Part shown: piece after piece, positions 16,372 through 26,103 of the stretch
How positions within the stretch are numbered: position 1 is the stretch's first letter
Layout of the letters: each line of letters starts with the position of its first letter
Source: Flavobacterium sp. W4I14
GTDB lineage: Bacteria; Bacteroidota; Bacteroidia; Sphingobacteriales; Sphingobacteriaceae
DNA length: 64,000 bases
Reading direction: 5' to 3'
Assembly (NCBI GenBank): GCA_030817875.1
Contig: JAUSZU010000001.1
Coordinates: forward strand, 4,402,001-4,466,000
Translations under genes and position numbers: made by a program
Notes under the pieces: model-generated
Databases searched by the model: none
The model's input: the letters and a program-made list of their open reading frames with translations, nothing else
Told to the model about the DNA's origin: nothing

Positions 16372-17070
16372 TTATTGAGTTAAAGCATACTGAACCAAAT
16401 TTGCACCCATTTTAAGCGCCTTAGTCCTCGTTTCTTGTGTATCCTCAGGATAGGTGCCAAAATCTTCCCAACCATTCCCTAAATCGCACTCAAAGGTGTA
16501 ATAGCACACAACTCTACCTTTATAAATCAATGCAAATCCCTGAGGTCTTTTATTATCGTGCTCGTGGATTTTTGGCAAGCCTCCCGGGAACTTAAATTTC
16601 TGGTTATATAATGCATGGTTGGCCGGCAGTTCGACAAAACTAAGTTCCGGGAATACCTTTTTCATCTGCGGGCGGATAAATTTATCCAATCCATAATTAT
16701 CATCTATATGAAGAAAACCACCACCTGTAAGATATTGTCTTAAGTTTTTAATTTCCTGGTCATTAAAAACTACGTTTCCGTGGCCAGTCATATAAACAAA
16801 TGGATAATTGAATATTTCTTTTGAGCCCACTTCAACAATGCTTTCTTCGGCATAAAAATTAGTCTTCAAATTAGCATTACAGTAGGCAATTAAGTTGGGC
16901 AATGCTGTTCGATCTGCATACCAATCACCACCACCGTTATATTTTAATTTGGCCATGCGATAGGTTGGTGGAATAAAAGCAAAAAACATAAAGCTAAGAG
17001 CTAAAAGACCAAAGCTGAAAGACCAGAGCTGAAACCTGGAAAACTGAAAACTAAAAACTGAAAACTTCAA
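16372..17070 (-). CDS. DUF4159 domain protein, probably exported
   Basis: The protein has 232 residues. A hydrophobic N-terminus is followed by MAKLKYNGGGDWYADRTALPNLI, then GHGNVVFNDQEIKNLRQYLTGGGFLHIDDNYG, the usual start and centre of DUF4159 proteins. The fold is glutamine-amidotransferase-like without an obvious catalytic triad; function is unknown. The first ~27 residues (FSVFSFQFSRFQLWSFSF...) are encoded by a short-period dispersed repeat, so the signal peptide looks repeat-derived. The gene starts 5 bp downstream of rsmE and ends 3 bp before the biotin-carrier gene. Confidence 0.8.
   Translation of the reverse strand: MKFSVFSFQFSRFQLWSFSFGLLALSFMFFAFIPPTYRMAKLKYNGGGDWYADRTALPNLIAYCNANLKTNFYAEESIVEVGSKEIFNYPFVYMTGHGNVVFNDQEIKNLRQYLTGGGFLHIDDNYGLDKFIRPQMKKVFPELSFVELPANHALYNQKFKFPGGLPKIHEHDNKRPQGFALIYKGRVVCYYTFECDLGNGWEDFGTYPEDTQETRTKALKMGANLVQYALTQ
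16990..17066. repeat. Short-period repeat forming the 5' end of the DUF4159 gene
   Basis: On the plus strand the units read AAGCTAAGAGCTAAAAGACC, then AAAGCTGAAAGACC and AAAACTGAAAACT, with a 7-8 base period. The same unit type appears after thrA (45554-45577). Here the sequence is inside an open reading frame. Confidence 0.65.
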
Positions 17071-17075
17071 ATTGA

Positions 17076-17780
17076 TTATCGGTTAAGGTAATTGATTTCA
17101 AAACAAACAGATAGTGCAGCCGTTTCTGTGCGCAACCTGTTATCACCTAAAGTTAATGCTTTAAAGCCTTTGTTCAAAGCTAAATTAACTTCATCTGGTG
17201 TGAAATCTCCTTCAGGACCAATAAGAATTAAGTATTTTTGATGTGGAGCTACAAGTTTGGATATATATTGTTTCTCCCCGTTATCGATACAATGTGCGAT
17301 TAGTTTATCACCATCAAATGATTCTTTTAAAAAAGCATCCAAAGAAATGGCATCATTTAATTTTGGATGATAGGCTTTTATCGATTGTTTAACAGCAGAA
17401 GTAATCACTTTGTTGAGCCTATCCTCTTTAACTATCCTGCGCTCAGATCGATCGGTAATAATTGGTGTAATTTCATCAATGCCCAACTCCGTAGCTTTTT
17501 CTAAAAACCATTCGATCCGGTCGATATTTTTAGTTGGCGCAACAGCAATATGCAGGTAATGATTTCTTTTATGAAACTCCGTTTCTACTTTTAAAATGGA
17601 TAAAGAGACTTTTTTAGGATTGTCAGAAGTGATTTCAGCAGTGTAAAAACCACCTTTCCCATCAACCAGGTTAACGATCGAGCCTATGGTAAGGCGAAGC
17701 ACCCTAACGCAATGTTTGCTCTCTTCTTCGTTAAGTGTATAAGTATTTTGAGTTATATCTGGTGTATAAAAAATATGCAT
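17076..17780 (-). CDS. rsmE: 16S rRNA m3U1498 methyltransferase RsmE
   Basis: The protein has 234 residues with an N-terminal PUA-like domain (EEESKHCVRVLRLTIGSIVNLVDGKG) and a C-terminal SPOUT knot: IGPEGDFTPDEVNLALNKGF and LTLGDNRLRTETAA are the SAM-binding loops. It methylates N3 of U1498 in 16S rRNA. The ATG at 17780 is the natural start (MHIFYTPD). It lies 8 bp downstream of the CNNM-like gene on the same strand, fitting a housekeeping operon. Confidence 0.95.
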   Translation of the reverse strand: MHIFYTPDITQNTYTLNEEESKHCVRVLRLTIGSIVNLVDGKGGFYTAEITSDNPKKVSLSILKVETEFHKRNHYLHIAVAPTKNIDRIEWFLEKATELGIDEITPIITDRSERRIVKEDRLNKVITSAVKQSIKAYHPKLNDAISLDAFLKESFDGDKLIAHCIDNGEKQYISKLVAPHQKYLILIGPEGDFTPDEVNLALNKGFKALTLGDNRLRTETAALSVCFEINYLNR

Positions 17781-17788
17781 AGTTGAAA

Positions 17789-19213
17789 TTAATGATTATC
17801 AACCATATCTGCTTTATTGATCACCAATTCTAACTTGATTGTTTCGATATTCTGCTCTGTTTTTTTAAGGATGGTAAACAGATATCCGTATGATTCGTTG
17901 CTTTCGCCTACCTCAGGGATACGTTCAAAAACATGAGAAACCAAACCACCAATGGTATCGAAATCTTCATCCTCGGGTAAATCGTGAGGCAGATGTTCAT
18001 TTACATCATATACAGTAGCGAATGCATTTACGATAAACTCATTGTCAGAAACTTTTTCTACCAGTGGTTTTTCTTCATCGTATTCATCCTGGATTTCTCC
18101 AACAAGTTCTTCTACGATATCTTCCAAAGTAACCATACCGGCCGTTCCACCAAACTCATCCAATACAATAGCGATTTGTATGCGGTTACTTTGCAGTTCG
18201 CTCATTAAATCGTTTATTTTCTTGGTTTCTGTTACGAAATATGGCTTTCTGATAATATCGTTCAATGTCCAATTCTGATTACCCGCTGCAACCAATGGTA
18301 AAATATCTTTTGCATGGATAATCCCGACAATTTTATCCATAATCTCATCGTAAACAGGTAAACGGGAATACCCTTCCTTAATAATCGTATCAATCACTTC
18401 TTCTTTTGGAGAAGTTAATTCAATACCCGAAATCTTTGTCCGAGGTACCATGATATTCTTCACCACTCGCTCATTAAAGTCGAATACGTTTTTAATCAGC
18501 TCATGTTCGTTATTATCTAAGGCTCCGCTTTCCTTACCCTGGTCTAATAAATACTGAAGTTCTTCGGTACTATGAAGCGATTCATGTCCGCTTGAAGTGT
18601 CTATTCCGAATGGCTTAAGAATAATCGCAGCAAGACTGTTTAATGTCCATATGAATGGTTTAAATACCACATAAAATATCTGTAATGGTACAGAAACAAA
18701 TAAGGTTGTTGCTACAGGCCTTTGGATAGCAAAGGATTTTGGTGCCAATTCACCAAATACAATGTGCATAATTGTAATCAACGAGAAGGCAACAATTGTA
18801 GATGCAGTATGGATGGAAGCATCACTCAATCCCCATTCCAAACTATCGAACAGATTTTTGAAAATAGTATGCATAACGCCTTCACCTACCCAACCTAAGC
18901 CAAGTGATGCAAGCGTTATGCCTAGCTGTGTGGCGGCCAAATATCCATCAAGATTATGAATAATCCCTTTAGCCATTTTGCCAACGCGACTGCCTGTTTT
19001 TGCTTTAATTTCAATCTGTGATGCCCGGACCTTTACAATTGCAAACTCTGCTGCAACAAAAAATCCGTTAAGTAACACCAAAAATAATGCAAAGAATAAT
19101 CGCCAGCCTACAGAAGTGGTATCGGGTTCTTGTAAAGCAACCAAAACTACGTTTGTGGGCAGGATTGCACTTAGCTCAAAATTTAAAAACAAACATACCG
19201 TGGGTAAATCCAT
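17789..19213 (-). CDS. CNNM/CorC-type membrane protein (DUF21-CBS-CorC)
   Basis: The protein has 474 residues in three regions: a DUF21 membrane region (about 35-220, e.g. LFFALFLVLLNGFFVAAEFAIVKVRAS), a CBS pair (about 240-370, VPRTKISGIE and GGTAGMVTLEDIVEELVGEI) and a C-terminal CorC_HlyC domain (about 385-460). Homologues are often named hemolysin but many act in Mg2+ export or ion homeostasis. The start codon overlaps the ppa stop codon (TAATG arrangement), implying translational coupling to ppa. Confidence 0.92.
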   Translation of the reverse strand: MDLPTVCLFLNFELSAILPTNVVLVALQEPDTTSVGWRLFFALFLVLLNGFFVAAEFAIVKVRASQIEIKAKTGSRVGKMAKGIIHNLDGYLAATQLGITLASLGLGWVGEGVMHTIFKNLFDSLEWGLSDASIHTASTIVAFSLITIMHIVFGELAPKSFAIQRPVATTLFVSVPLQIFYVVFKPFIWTLNSLAAIILKPFGIDTSSGHESLHSTEELQYLLDQGKESGALDNNEHELIKNVFDFNERVVKNIMVPRTKISGIELTSPKEEVIDTIIKEGYSRLPVYDEIMDKIVGIIHAKDILPLVAAGNQNWTLNDIIRKPYFVTETKKINDLMSELQSNRIQIAIVLDEFGGTAGMVTLEDIVEELVGEIQDEYDEEKPLVEKVSDNEFIVNAFATVYDVNEHLPHDLPEDEDFDTIGGLVSHVFERIPEVGESNESYGYLFTILKKTEQNIETIKLELVINKADMVDNH

Positions 19214-19764
19214 TAAGCCAATTCTCTAAATGTTGTGTTATAAAGTTCTATGCTTTCTTTAATTACTTTATGCGCATAACGAACACCAAGTAAATGTTCG
19301 ATAGTTACATTTTTATCTTCTAATGCTTTATAATCCTGAAAGAAACGAACAATCTCTTTCATTTGGTGTGGAGGCAATTCATCTAAATCGTTGATGTAGT
19401 TTACCGACATATCGTGAGCAGCAACCGCGATAATTTTATCATCTTGCTCTCCGTTGTCTACCATGTGCATTACACCTACAACTTTCGCTTCGATCAATGT
19501 CATTGGATAAACATCTACCGAGCAAAGCACCAGAATATCTAATGGATCTTTATCATCGCAATAAGTTTGCGGAATAAAGCCATAATTTGCCGGGTACATT
19601 ACTGATGAAAAAAGAACCCTGTCTAACTTGATCAGACCTGATTCTTTATCTATTTCGTATTTTGCTTTTGATCCTTTTGGAATTTCAATAATTGCGTTTA
19701 CAATTTCCGGAACATTGTGCCCAGGGGATACGCTATGCCATGCGTGATGATCGTCTTTTGCCAT
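19213..19764 (-). CDS. ppa: Inorganic pyrophosphatase, family I
   Basis: The protein has 183 residues with the soluble type I pattern: EIPKGSKAKYEIDKESGLIKLDR, PANYGFIPQTYCDDKDPLDILVLC (the DxDPxD metal signature) and KVVGVMHMVDNGEQDDKIIAV. It hydrolyses pyrophosphate and drives biosynthesis. It lies 2 bp after the DedA gene and overlaps the next gene's start by one base. The C-terminus (YAHKVIKESIELYNTTF) is slightly longer than in E. coli. Confidence 0.96.
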   Translation of the reverse strand: MAKDDHHAWHSVSPGHNVPEIVNAIIEIPKGSKAKYEIDKESGLIKLDRVLFSSVMYPANYGFIPQTYCDDKDPLDILVLCSVDVYPMTLIEAKVVGVMHMVDNGEQDDKIIAVAAHDMSVNYINDLDELPPHQMKEIVRFFQDYKALEDKNVTIEHLLGVRYAHKVIKESIELYNTTFRELA

Positions 19765-19766
19765 TT

Positions 19767-20432
19767 TTAATTTAAATCTGTTTTATCCTCTTCAGGGCCA
19801 CTCACTACTTTACTTTTTACAAAGGTAATTAATAATGGTATAGTTGTAATAAGGATAAAGCCAATAATAATATATAATAAATAATCGTTAATTTCCTTTT
19901 CAAACCTTCTGCCCAAAAAATAACCGAGCAAAGTTAAGGAGCAGATCCAAAGTACGCCACCAACAACATTGTATAACGCAAACTTTTTAAACTCTAATTT
20001 TACAACCCCTGCAAAAATCGGTGCAAAAGTTCTAACTATTGGCACAAACCTGCCCATAATTAATGCAAAGGCACCTTGTTTGTGATAATAATCTTCTGCG
20101 GCTTTTAAATATCTCTTCTTAAAAAAGAAACTGTCTTTTCTGGTATACAATACGGGGCCAGTTTTACGCCCGAACCAATAGCCTGTAAAATTCCCAGAAA
20201 TAGCTGCGAAACACAAGCCCGCCAAGAGTACCGCAATGTTCACATCAAGCTTGCCAGTTGCAACAAACATTCCCGCTAAAAACAATAAATAATCACCGGG
20301 AAGAAAAAAACCAAAAAACAGGCCTGTTTCTGCATAGATAACGAATACGACCAGATAGAAACCACCCTCCCTCAATAATTTCTCGGGATCAAGTAGCTGA
20401 TGCAGGTTATTCCAAAAATCGTGCATATTCAA
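19767..20432 (-). CDS. DedA family membrane protein
   Basis: The protein has 221 residues with a DedA/SNARE-associated domain: ETGLFFGFFLPGDYLLFLAG, the acid/Arg-bearing G-R-F-[VI]-P loop (MGRFVPIVRTFAPIFAG) and a C-terminal membrane segment. DedA proteins are inner-membrane proteins tied to lipid carrier recycling and membrane potential. It begins 41 bp after nuoN ends and may be transcribed with the end of the nuo operon. The Met pair at the start (MNMHDF) leaves a two-codon ambiguity. Confidence 0.9.
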   Translation of the reverse strand: MNMHDFWNNLHQLLDPEKLLREGGFYLVVFVIYAETGLFFGFFLPGDYLLFLAGMFVATGKLDVNIAVLLAGLCFAAISGNFTGYWFGRKTGPVLYTRKDSFFFKKRYLKAAEDYYHKQGAFALIMGRFVPIVRTFAPIFAGVVKLEFKKFALYNVVGGVLWICSLTLLGYFLGRRFEKEINDYLLYIIIGFILITTIPLLITFVKSKVVSGPEEDKTDLN

Positions 20433-20473
20433 TTATTCGTAAAACTACAAATAATTATTAAACAACAGCATAC

Positions 20474-21844
20474 CTATATCAGGTTTAAAATAATTGCAGG
20501 ATAAATACCTAAAATTAGTGTAATTGCCACAGAAACCAACAACACAACTTTATACTGTACCGGGGCTGAAAGTTCTGTTTCCGCGCCGTCTTTAAACCAC
20601 ATGGCTACAATTACCCTAAAATAATAATAAAAGCCAACCAGCGCATTTAAAATGGCAAATGCAACAAGTAAGGTTTTATATTCAGTCATTACATTCAGGA
20701 ACATTAAATATTTCCCGATAAAGCCAGCTGTTAGCGGAATACCAGCTAACGAAAGCATAGCTACAGTTAAACATAATGCTATTAATGGATTACGTTTAGC
20801 TAAACCATTGAAACTTTCGAAGCTATCGCTACCCGTTTTTTGTTTTACCAATATTAATACCGCAAAAGCGATAATTGATGCGAAAGTGTAAGCCGCGGCA
20901 TAAACCAATACGTTGTTTTCAGAGTTTTTGGTTAACACAATAAGCGAAAACAACAGGTAGCCCGCGTGCGAAATACTCGAGTAAGCCAGCATGCGTTTGA
21001 AGTTCTTCTGAAACAACGCAGTTACGTTTCCGATGAATAAGGTTAAACAAACGATCACCATAAGTGGTGCAACCCAAAAATCGTGAAGTGGAGCTAGTGC
21101 ACCAGCAAATAATCTTAAAAAAGCCGCAAAGCCTGCAGTTTTAACTACAGTACTCATAAAAGTGGTAATTAAAGAAGGAGCGCCTTCGTATACATCTGGA
21201 GTCCAGAAGTGGAAAGGAGCAGCACCAACCTTAAAGCTTAAACCAATCATCATCAGGATAACACCAGGATAGAATATTGGAGAAATTGCCTGACTATTTA
21301 CCAGATAAGCTTGTATTTTATCTAAATCGAATGAGCCTGTAGCACCATAAATTAACGTGATACCAAACAACAGGAACCCAGTTGAGAAAGCACCCATTAG
21401 GAAATACTTTAAGGAAGCTTCGTTAGAGGCAAAATCCTTTTTACGAATACCGGCTAGAATGTATAAACTCACCGACATGATTTCTAGGCCCACAAATAAC
21501 ATGGCCATATTTTTATACGATACCATCATGATCATTCCGGCAAGTGCGAAAAGAATCAAGGTATAATATTCGGCTATGTTATCACTTTTAGCGTGGAAAT
21601 AGTTCTGTGTTAATAAAAAGATTAAAAGTGTGCCGATAATACAGATCCCCGAAAATGCCAGGGCAAAGTTATCTGTCTGCATCATTCCGAAATGAACAGC
21701 ATTGCCATTCCATGCACAAAAAGTAAATCCCAGTGCAGTAAGTAAGCCAACAACTGTAAGTGGTAGTAATGCTTTATTTGCCTTAAACAAACCTGCATAA
21801 AGCACTATAAAAGCTGTTATACTAATGGTTATAATAATATTCAT
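20474..21844 (-). CDS. nuoN: NADH-quinone oxidoreductase subunit N
   Basis: The protein has 456 residues, an antiporter-like membrane subunit of complex I with about 13-14 hydrophobic segments. It has the conserved helix-5 Glu (FVGLEIMSVSLYILAG) and the later Lys positions (MIGLSFKVGAAPFHFWTPDVYEGAP, KRMLAYSSISHAGYLLFSL). It takes part in proton pumping as the innermost antiporter-like subunit. It follows nuoM with 3 bp between them and ends the nuo gene run. Confidence 0.97.
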   Translation of the reverse strand: MNIIITISITAFIVLYAGLFKANKALLPLTVVGLLTALGFTFCAWNGNAVHFGMMQTDNFALAFSGICIIGTLLIFLLTQNYFHAKSDNIAEYYTLILFALAGMIMMVSYKNMAMLFVGLEIMSVSLYILAGIRKKDFASNEASLKYFLMGAFSTGFLLFGITLIYGATGSFDLDKIQAYLVNSQAISPIFYPGVILMMIGLSFKVGAAPFHFWTPDVYEGAPSLITTFMSTVVKTAGFAAFLRLFAGALAPLHDFWVAPLMVIVCLTLFIGNVTALFQKNFKRMLAYSSISHAGYLLFSLIVLTKNSENNVLVYAAAYTFASIIAFAVLILVKQKTGSDSFESFNGLAKRNPLIALCLTVAMLSLAGIPLTAGFIGKYLMFLNVMTEYKTLLVAFAILNALVGFYYYFRVIVAMWFKDGAETELSAPVQYKVVLLVSVAITLILGIYPAIILNLI

Positions 21845-21847
21845 TGC

Positions 21848-23311
21848 TTAATTTACTGTGTTTAATTTTTGATTTACCTGTTCTAATAAATGTTGTACAG
21901 ATGCCTCTGTTAAGTGCAAAATTGGTTTCGGATAAACACCCAAAACAATAATTAATGCACATATGGTATAAAGAACCAATTTTTCAGTTCCCTTTATATC
22001 GGTAAAAGTGATGGTTAAGCTGTTGGTTTCGCCCAACATTACATTTTGATACATGCGCAACATGTAAACTGCACCAAAGATAATGGTTAATCCTGCAATA
22101 GCTGCAGCCCAAATGCCGTAGTTGTAAACGCCCATTAGCAATAAAAACTCACCAATAAATCCGTTTGTTCCAGGCAAAGCTACCGTGCCTAGAACAATGA
22201 TCAGAAAAGCAAGCGCCAACTGTGGTGCTACTTTCGCAATCCCACCCAACTCTTCAATTTTATTGGTTTTGACACGGGAAAAGATGATATCTAAAACAAA
22301 GAATAAACCCACTACATTAATACCATGACTCAACATCTGTACCATGGCGCCTTGCATACCCTGCTGGTTAAAAGCAAAGATACCTGCTGATATTAATCCA
22401 ACGTGAGCAATAGATGAATAAGCTACTAAACGTTTAGCATCCTTTTGTGTAAAAGCAATCAGCGAAGCATAAACAATACCGATGATTGATAAAACAATAG
22501 CCACTTGGCCCCAATTGTGAACGCCTGCCGGAACAATTGGTAATAACCACCTAATTACGCCATAAATACCCATTTTTAACATGATACCCGACAATAGCAT
22601 CGTTCCTTGTGTAGGTGCTGCGGTATAAGTATCAGGCTGCCAGGTGTGGAAAGGGAAAATCGGCATCTTAATGGCAAAAGCGATAAAGAAAGCCCAAAAA
22701 ATCCATCCCTGTTGTGTACTATCTAAGTTTAAAGCATAAAAGGCTTGAATATCAAAATTGTGTGCTGGGTTTTGAAGGTATAAGTAAATAATACCCATCA
22801 ACATAAATAATGAACCTGCAATGGTATACACGAAAAATTTCATGTTGATACGGATGCGGTCTTTTCCTCCCCAGATGGCGCAGATAAAGTAGATCGGAAT
22901 TAATGCTGCTTCCCATCCAATATAGAACAAGAACGCATCCAATGCAGTAAATACCAACAATAAGCCACATTGCATAAACAAAATCAACGCATAAAATGCA
23001 GCAGGATTTTTATACTGGTGGTTATAGCTCGATAAAATAATGATCGGCACCAATAAATTGGTTAGCAATACCACAAGCATGCTAATGCCATCGATACCTG
23101 CGTGGAAATTGATGCCTAAATCTGCAATCCATGGCAAATTAACCTCAAACTGGGTATTTGCATTTGGAATGAAATTACCGGCGATAACCAAAGTCAAAAC
23201 CAAAGAAACAACCGAAAATACGGTCGAAACTATTTTAGCCGACTTACCAGCAAATGCAGTAATAATTGCACCTACAAGCGGAAGAAATATAAGTAGTAAA
23301 AGTTGTTCCAT
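21848..23311 (-). CDS. nuoM: NADH-quinone oxidoreductase subunit M
   Basis: The protein has 487 residues, an antiporter-like complex I membrane subunit. It shows the conserved Glu/Lys pattern (FYIGWEAALIPIYFICAIWGGKDR; AFAIKMPIFPFHTWQPDTYTAAPTQG; KDAKRLVAYSSIAHVGLISAG). NuoM forms part of the proton-translocating arm with NuoL and NuoN. It is packed 20 bp after nuoL and 3 bp before nuoN. Confidence 0.97.
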   Translation of the reverse strand: MEQLLLLIFLPLVGAIITAFAGKSAKIVSTVFSVVSLVLTLVIAGNFIPNANTQFEVNLPWIADLGINFHAGIDGISMLVVLLTNLLVPIIILSSYNHQYKNPAAFYALILFMQCGLLLVFTALDAFLFYIGWEAALIPIYFICAIWGGKDRIRINMKFFVYTIAGSLFMLMGIIYLYLQNPAHNFDIQAFYALNLDSTQQGWIFWAFFIAFAIKMPIFPFHTWQPDTYTAAPTQGTMLLSGIMLKMGIYGVIRWLLPIVPAGVHNWGQVAIVLSIIGIVYASLIAFTQKDAKRLVAYSSIAHVGLISAGIFAFNQQGMQGAMVQMLSHGINVVGLFFVLDIIFSRVKTNKIEELGGIAKVAPQLALAFLIIVLGTVALPGTNGFIGEFLLLMGVYNYGIWAAAIAGLTIIFGAVYMLRMYQNVMLGETNSLTITFTDIKGTEKLVLYTICALIIVLGVYPKPILHLTEASVQHLLEQVNQKLNTVN

Positions 23312-23331
23312 TATTTAATTTTGAACCCTTT

Positions 23332-25233
23332 TTATATGTAATAAAATGTATATGCAAGTAATGCGATGATACCAAATACCATCATAAATATATAGAAACC
23401 TACGTTTCCACTTTGCAACAAACGGATGCCTTTACTAGCTTCGTTTGTGCTCCATCCCAGTCCGTTTACAATTCCATCGATAAATTTGTTATCGATAATC
23501 CTATAAAAGAATTTCGAAAGTGCATCTAATGGTTTAGTGATCAGGAAATCATAAATATCATCGAGGTAAAATTTATTGTAGGATAATTTTGCCAAAGCAG
23601 AACGCGGTGCTTCATCAGCAACAGGAACGCGTGCCCCCTTTACATATCTGGTGTAAGCATATAATAAAGCTATTACAGCTGCTGCTACCGAAACACCCAT
23701 TAAAGAAAATTCAATTGAGTGGCTTAATTCCAACTCATGCTGTGCAACGCCTGCACCAGTTAACCAATGCGCCAACCATTCGTTTCCACCAAAAACATGA
23801 GGAAGATTAATTGCTCCACCAATTGCTGCAAGAACAGCTAAAATGATTAAAGGGAAAGTCATCGCAGTTGGCGATTCGTGCACATGGCTTTCTTCGTGAT
23901 GTGTTCCACGATATTTGCCAGAGAAAGTTAAGAACATCATTCTGAACATGTAAAATGCCGTTAAGAATGCGGTTAAAACCCCAATTCCCCAAAGTATTGT
24001 ACTAGCCTGGAAAGCATGTGCTAAAATTTCATCCTTTGAGAAGAAACCAGAAAACGGTGGTAAACCTGCAATGGCAATGGTACCGATCAGCATAGTTAAG
24101 AAAGTAACCGGAAGTTTCTTTCTCAATCCGCCCATATGGCGCATATCTTGCTCATGGTGCATGGCATGGATAACCGAACCAGCGCCCAGGAACAATAGTG
24201 CTTTAAAGAATGCGTGGGTTAAAACATGGAAGAATGAACCTGTATAAGCGCCAACACCAAGGCCTAAAAACATATAACCCAGTTGCGATACGGTTGAATA
24301 AGCCAGCACTTTTTTAATATCGGTTTGTGTTAAGGCAATAATTGCCGCAACTAAAGCTGTAGCCGCTCCAACAATGGCAATGATGTGCTGTGTAAGCGGA
24401 GCAAGATCGAACAATACACTCGAACGTGCAATCATATAAATACCAGCTGTAACCATGGTAGCCGCGTGGATCAAAGCCGAAACTGGCGTTGGTCCGGCCA
24501 TTGCATCTGGTAACCAGGTAAACAAAGGCAATTGAGCCGATTTACCGCAGGCACCGATAAACAATAAGATGGTAATTAAAACCAGCGTATCATTGCCCGG
24601 CAACATGTTAGCCGCCTGAGGGAAAACTTTAGCAAATTCTACACTACCAAAAGTGGTGAAGATTAAGAATACGCCTAACAAAAAGCCTAAATCGCCAATA
24701 CGGTTCATTACGAAAGCTTTTTTCGCTGCTGAGGCATAAGCACTGTTTGTATACCAGAAACCGATTAACAGATAAGAGCATAAACCTACGCCTTCCCAAC
24801 CGATAAACATAACAATGTAGTTTGAACCCAATACCAATAAAAGCATGAAGAATACAAACAGGTTCAGATAAGCGAAAAACTTACCGAAACCTGCATCATC
24901 GTTCATATAGCTGGTAGAATATAAATGGATCAGGAAACCAATTCCGGTGATGATCAAAAGCATGATCGAGCTTAGAGGATCAACCAGGAAAGATAATGGA
25001 ATGTGTAATGCACCCGCGCTGATCCAATCGAATAAAAATACTTCGTGAGATTTTTGTGTGTCGCCTTGTAAACTAAAGAAAATAACTACGCTGATAATAA
25101 AGGAGGCTAAGATTACCCCGCTTCCGATGATACCAACAAGTCCTTTAGATAAAGAGTTTCTGCCTAGCCCATTAATTACAAACCCTAAAAAAGGAAGTAA
25201 CGGAACCAACCAAATCAATTGTTCTATTGTCAT
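23332..25233 (-). CDS. nuoL: NADH-quinone oxidoreductase subunit L
   Basis: The protein has 633 residues, the largest antiporter-like subunit, with the long amphipathic C-terminal helix region expected to run along the membrane arm (about 540-633). Motifs include MFIGWEGVGLCSYLLIGFWY, GKSAQLPLFTWLPDAMAGPT and DIKKVLAYSTVSQLGYMFLG. It sits distal in the proton pump. It is 13 bp downstream of nuoK. Confidence 0.97.
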   Translation of the reverse strand: MTIEQLIWLVPLLPFLGFVINGLGRNSLSKGLVGIIGSGVILASFIISVVIFFSLQGDTQKSHEVFLFDWISAGALHIPLSFLVDPLSSIMLLIITGIGFLIHLYSTSYMNDDAGFGKFFAYLNLFVFFMLLLVLGSNYIVMFIGWEGVGLCSYLLIGFWYTNSAYASAAKKAFVMNRIGDLGFLLGVFLIFTTFGSVEFAKVFPQAANMLPGNDTLVLITILLFIGACGKSAQLPLFTWLPDAMAGPTPVSALIHAATMVTAGIYMIARSSVLFDLAPLTQHIIAIVGAATALVAAIIALTQTDIKKVLAYSTVSQLGYMFLGLGVGAYTGSFFHVLTHAFFKALLFLGAGSVIHAMHHEQDMRHMGGLRKKLPVTFLTMLIGTIAIAGLPPFSGFFSKDEILAHAFQASTILWGIGVLTAFLTAFYMFRMMFLTFSGKYRGTHHEESHVHESPTAMTFPLIILAVLAAIGGAINLPHVFGGNEWLAHWLTGAGVAQHELELSHSIEFSLMGVSVAAAVIALLYAYTRYVKGARVPVADEAPRSALAKLSYNKFYLDDIYDFLITKPLDALSKFFYRIIDNKFIDGIVNGLGWSTNEASKGIRLLQSGNVGFYIFMMVFGIIALLAYTFYYI

Positions 25234-25246
25234 TCTTATTATATAT

Positions 25247-25576
25247 TTACCACTTAAGGCGATTTAAAACATTAATATCTACTGATTTCGTATTTCTGTA
25301 AACCATTACGATAATTGCCAGGCCTACTGCAACCTCTGCAGCTGCCAAAGCCATAATGAAGAATACGAAAACCTGCCCTGATGGGTCATTGTTATGAACC
25401 GAGAATGCTGTTAAAAGTAAATTAACCGCATTTAGCATCAGCTCAACCGACATAAAAATTACAATGGCATTTCTTCGGGTAAGTACGCCTATTACGCCAA
25501 TAGAAAAAATAATGGCACTTAAATAGATGTAGTGGTTTAGCGGAACGCCTGCTGCTTGTGTGAATAAATTTTCCAT
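25247..25576 (-). CDS. nuoK: NADH-quinone oxidoreductase subunit K
   Basis: The protein has 109 residues with three membrane helices and the two conserved buried glutamates (IFMSVELMLNAVNLL and FIMALAAAEVAVGLAIIV). It belongs to the E-channel of complex I. The start codon overlaps the nuoJ stop codon, consistent with coupling. Confidence 0.96.
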   Translation of the reverse strand: MENLFTQAAGVPLNHYIYLSAIIFSIGVIGVLTRRNAIVIFMSVELMLNAVNLLLTAFSVHNNDPSGQVFVFFIMALAAAEVAVGLAIIVMVYRNTKSVDINVLNRLKW

Positions 25577-26079
25577 TATGCTTCTACCTCATCTCTTTTA
25601 GATAATAAAACGGCTCCAACCATTGCTGCCAATAGTAACAGAGATGACAATTCGAAAGGCAATAAGAATGGGCCAAAAAGCTCCTTACCTAGATTTTCTA
25701 CCAACCCTAATCCTGGATTTTTCAAAATCAATGGACTGGTAATACTTGCTGATTTTAAAGAACCGATTAAGGTTACAACCAAACAACCGCCAGCAATTAC
25801 ACCTACGATTTTGATCAGTGGCGATTTACTCGGTTCAGTTTCTTTGTTCAGGTTAAGTAGCATCAATACAAAAAGGAACAATACCATTATGGCCCCCATG
25901 TAAACGATAAAGTTTACCACCGCTAAAAACTGTGCGTTTAATAGCACATAGTGTACAGTGAAGGTAAAAAAGGTGAGGATTAAGTACAATACACTGTGGA
26001 TCGGATTTTTTGCAAAAATCACCATCAGCGAAAAGATGATACTTAATGTGGCTACGAAATAGAATACTTGTGTACTCAT
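25576..26079 (-). CDS. nuoJ: NADH-quinone oxidoreductase subunit J
   Basis: The protein has 167 residues with five hydrophobic segments and the family segment NPIHSVLYLILTFFTF followed by NFIVYMGAIMVLFLFVLMLL. It contributes to the E-channel. It is separated from nuoI by 134 bp that hold dispersed inverted repeats, an unusually long gap in this otherwise tight operon. Confidence 0.95.
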   Translation of the reverse strand: MSTQVFYFVATLSIIFSLMVIFAKNPIHSVLYLILTFFTFTVHYVLLNAQFLAVVNFIVYMGAIMVLFLFVLMLLNLNKETEPSKSPLIKIVGVIAGGCLVVTLIGSLKSASITSPLILKNPGLGLVENLGKELFGPFLLPFELSSLLLLAAMVGAVLLSKRDEVEA

Positions 26080-26103
26080 TAATTGTTTATTTATTTATGT
26101 TCC

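Noticed and set aside
17984..19293. Several open frames antisense to the CNNM-like and ppa genes
   Set aside because: They are shadows of well-supported genes, with no promoter or family pattern.
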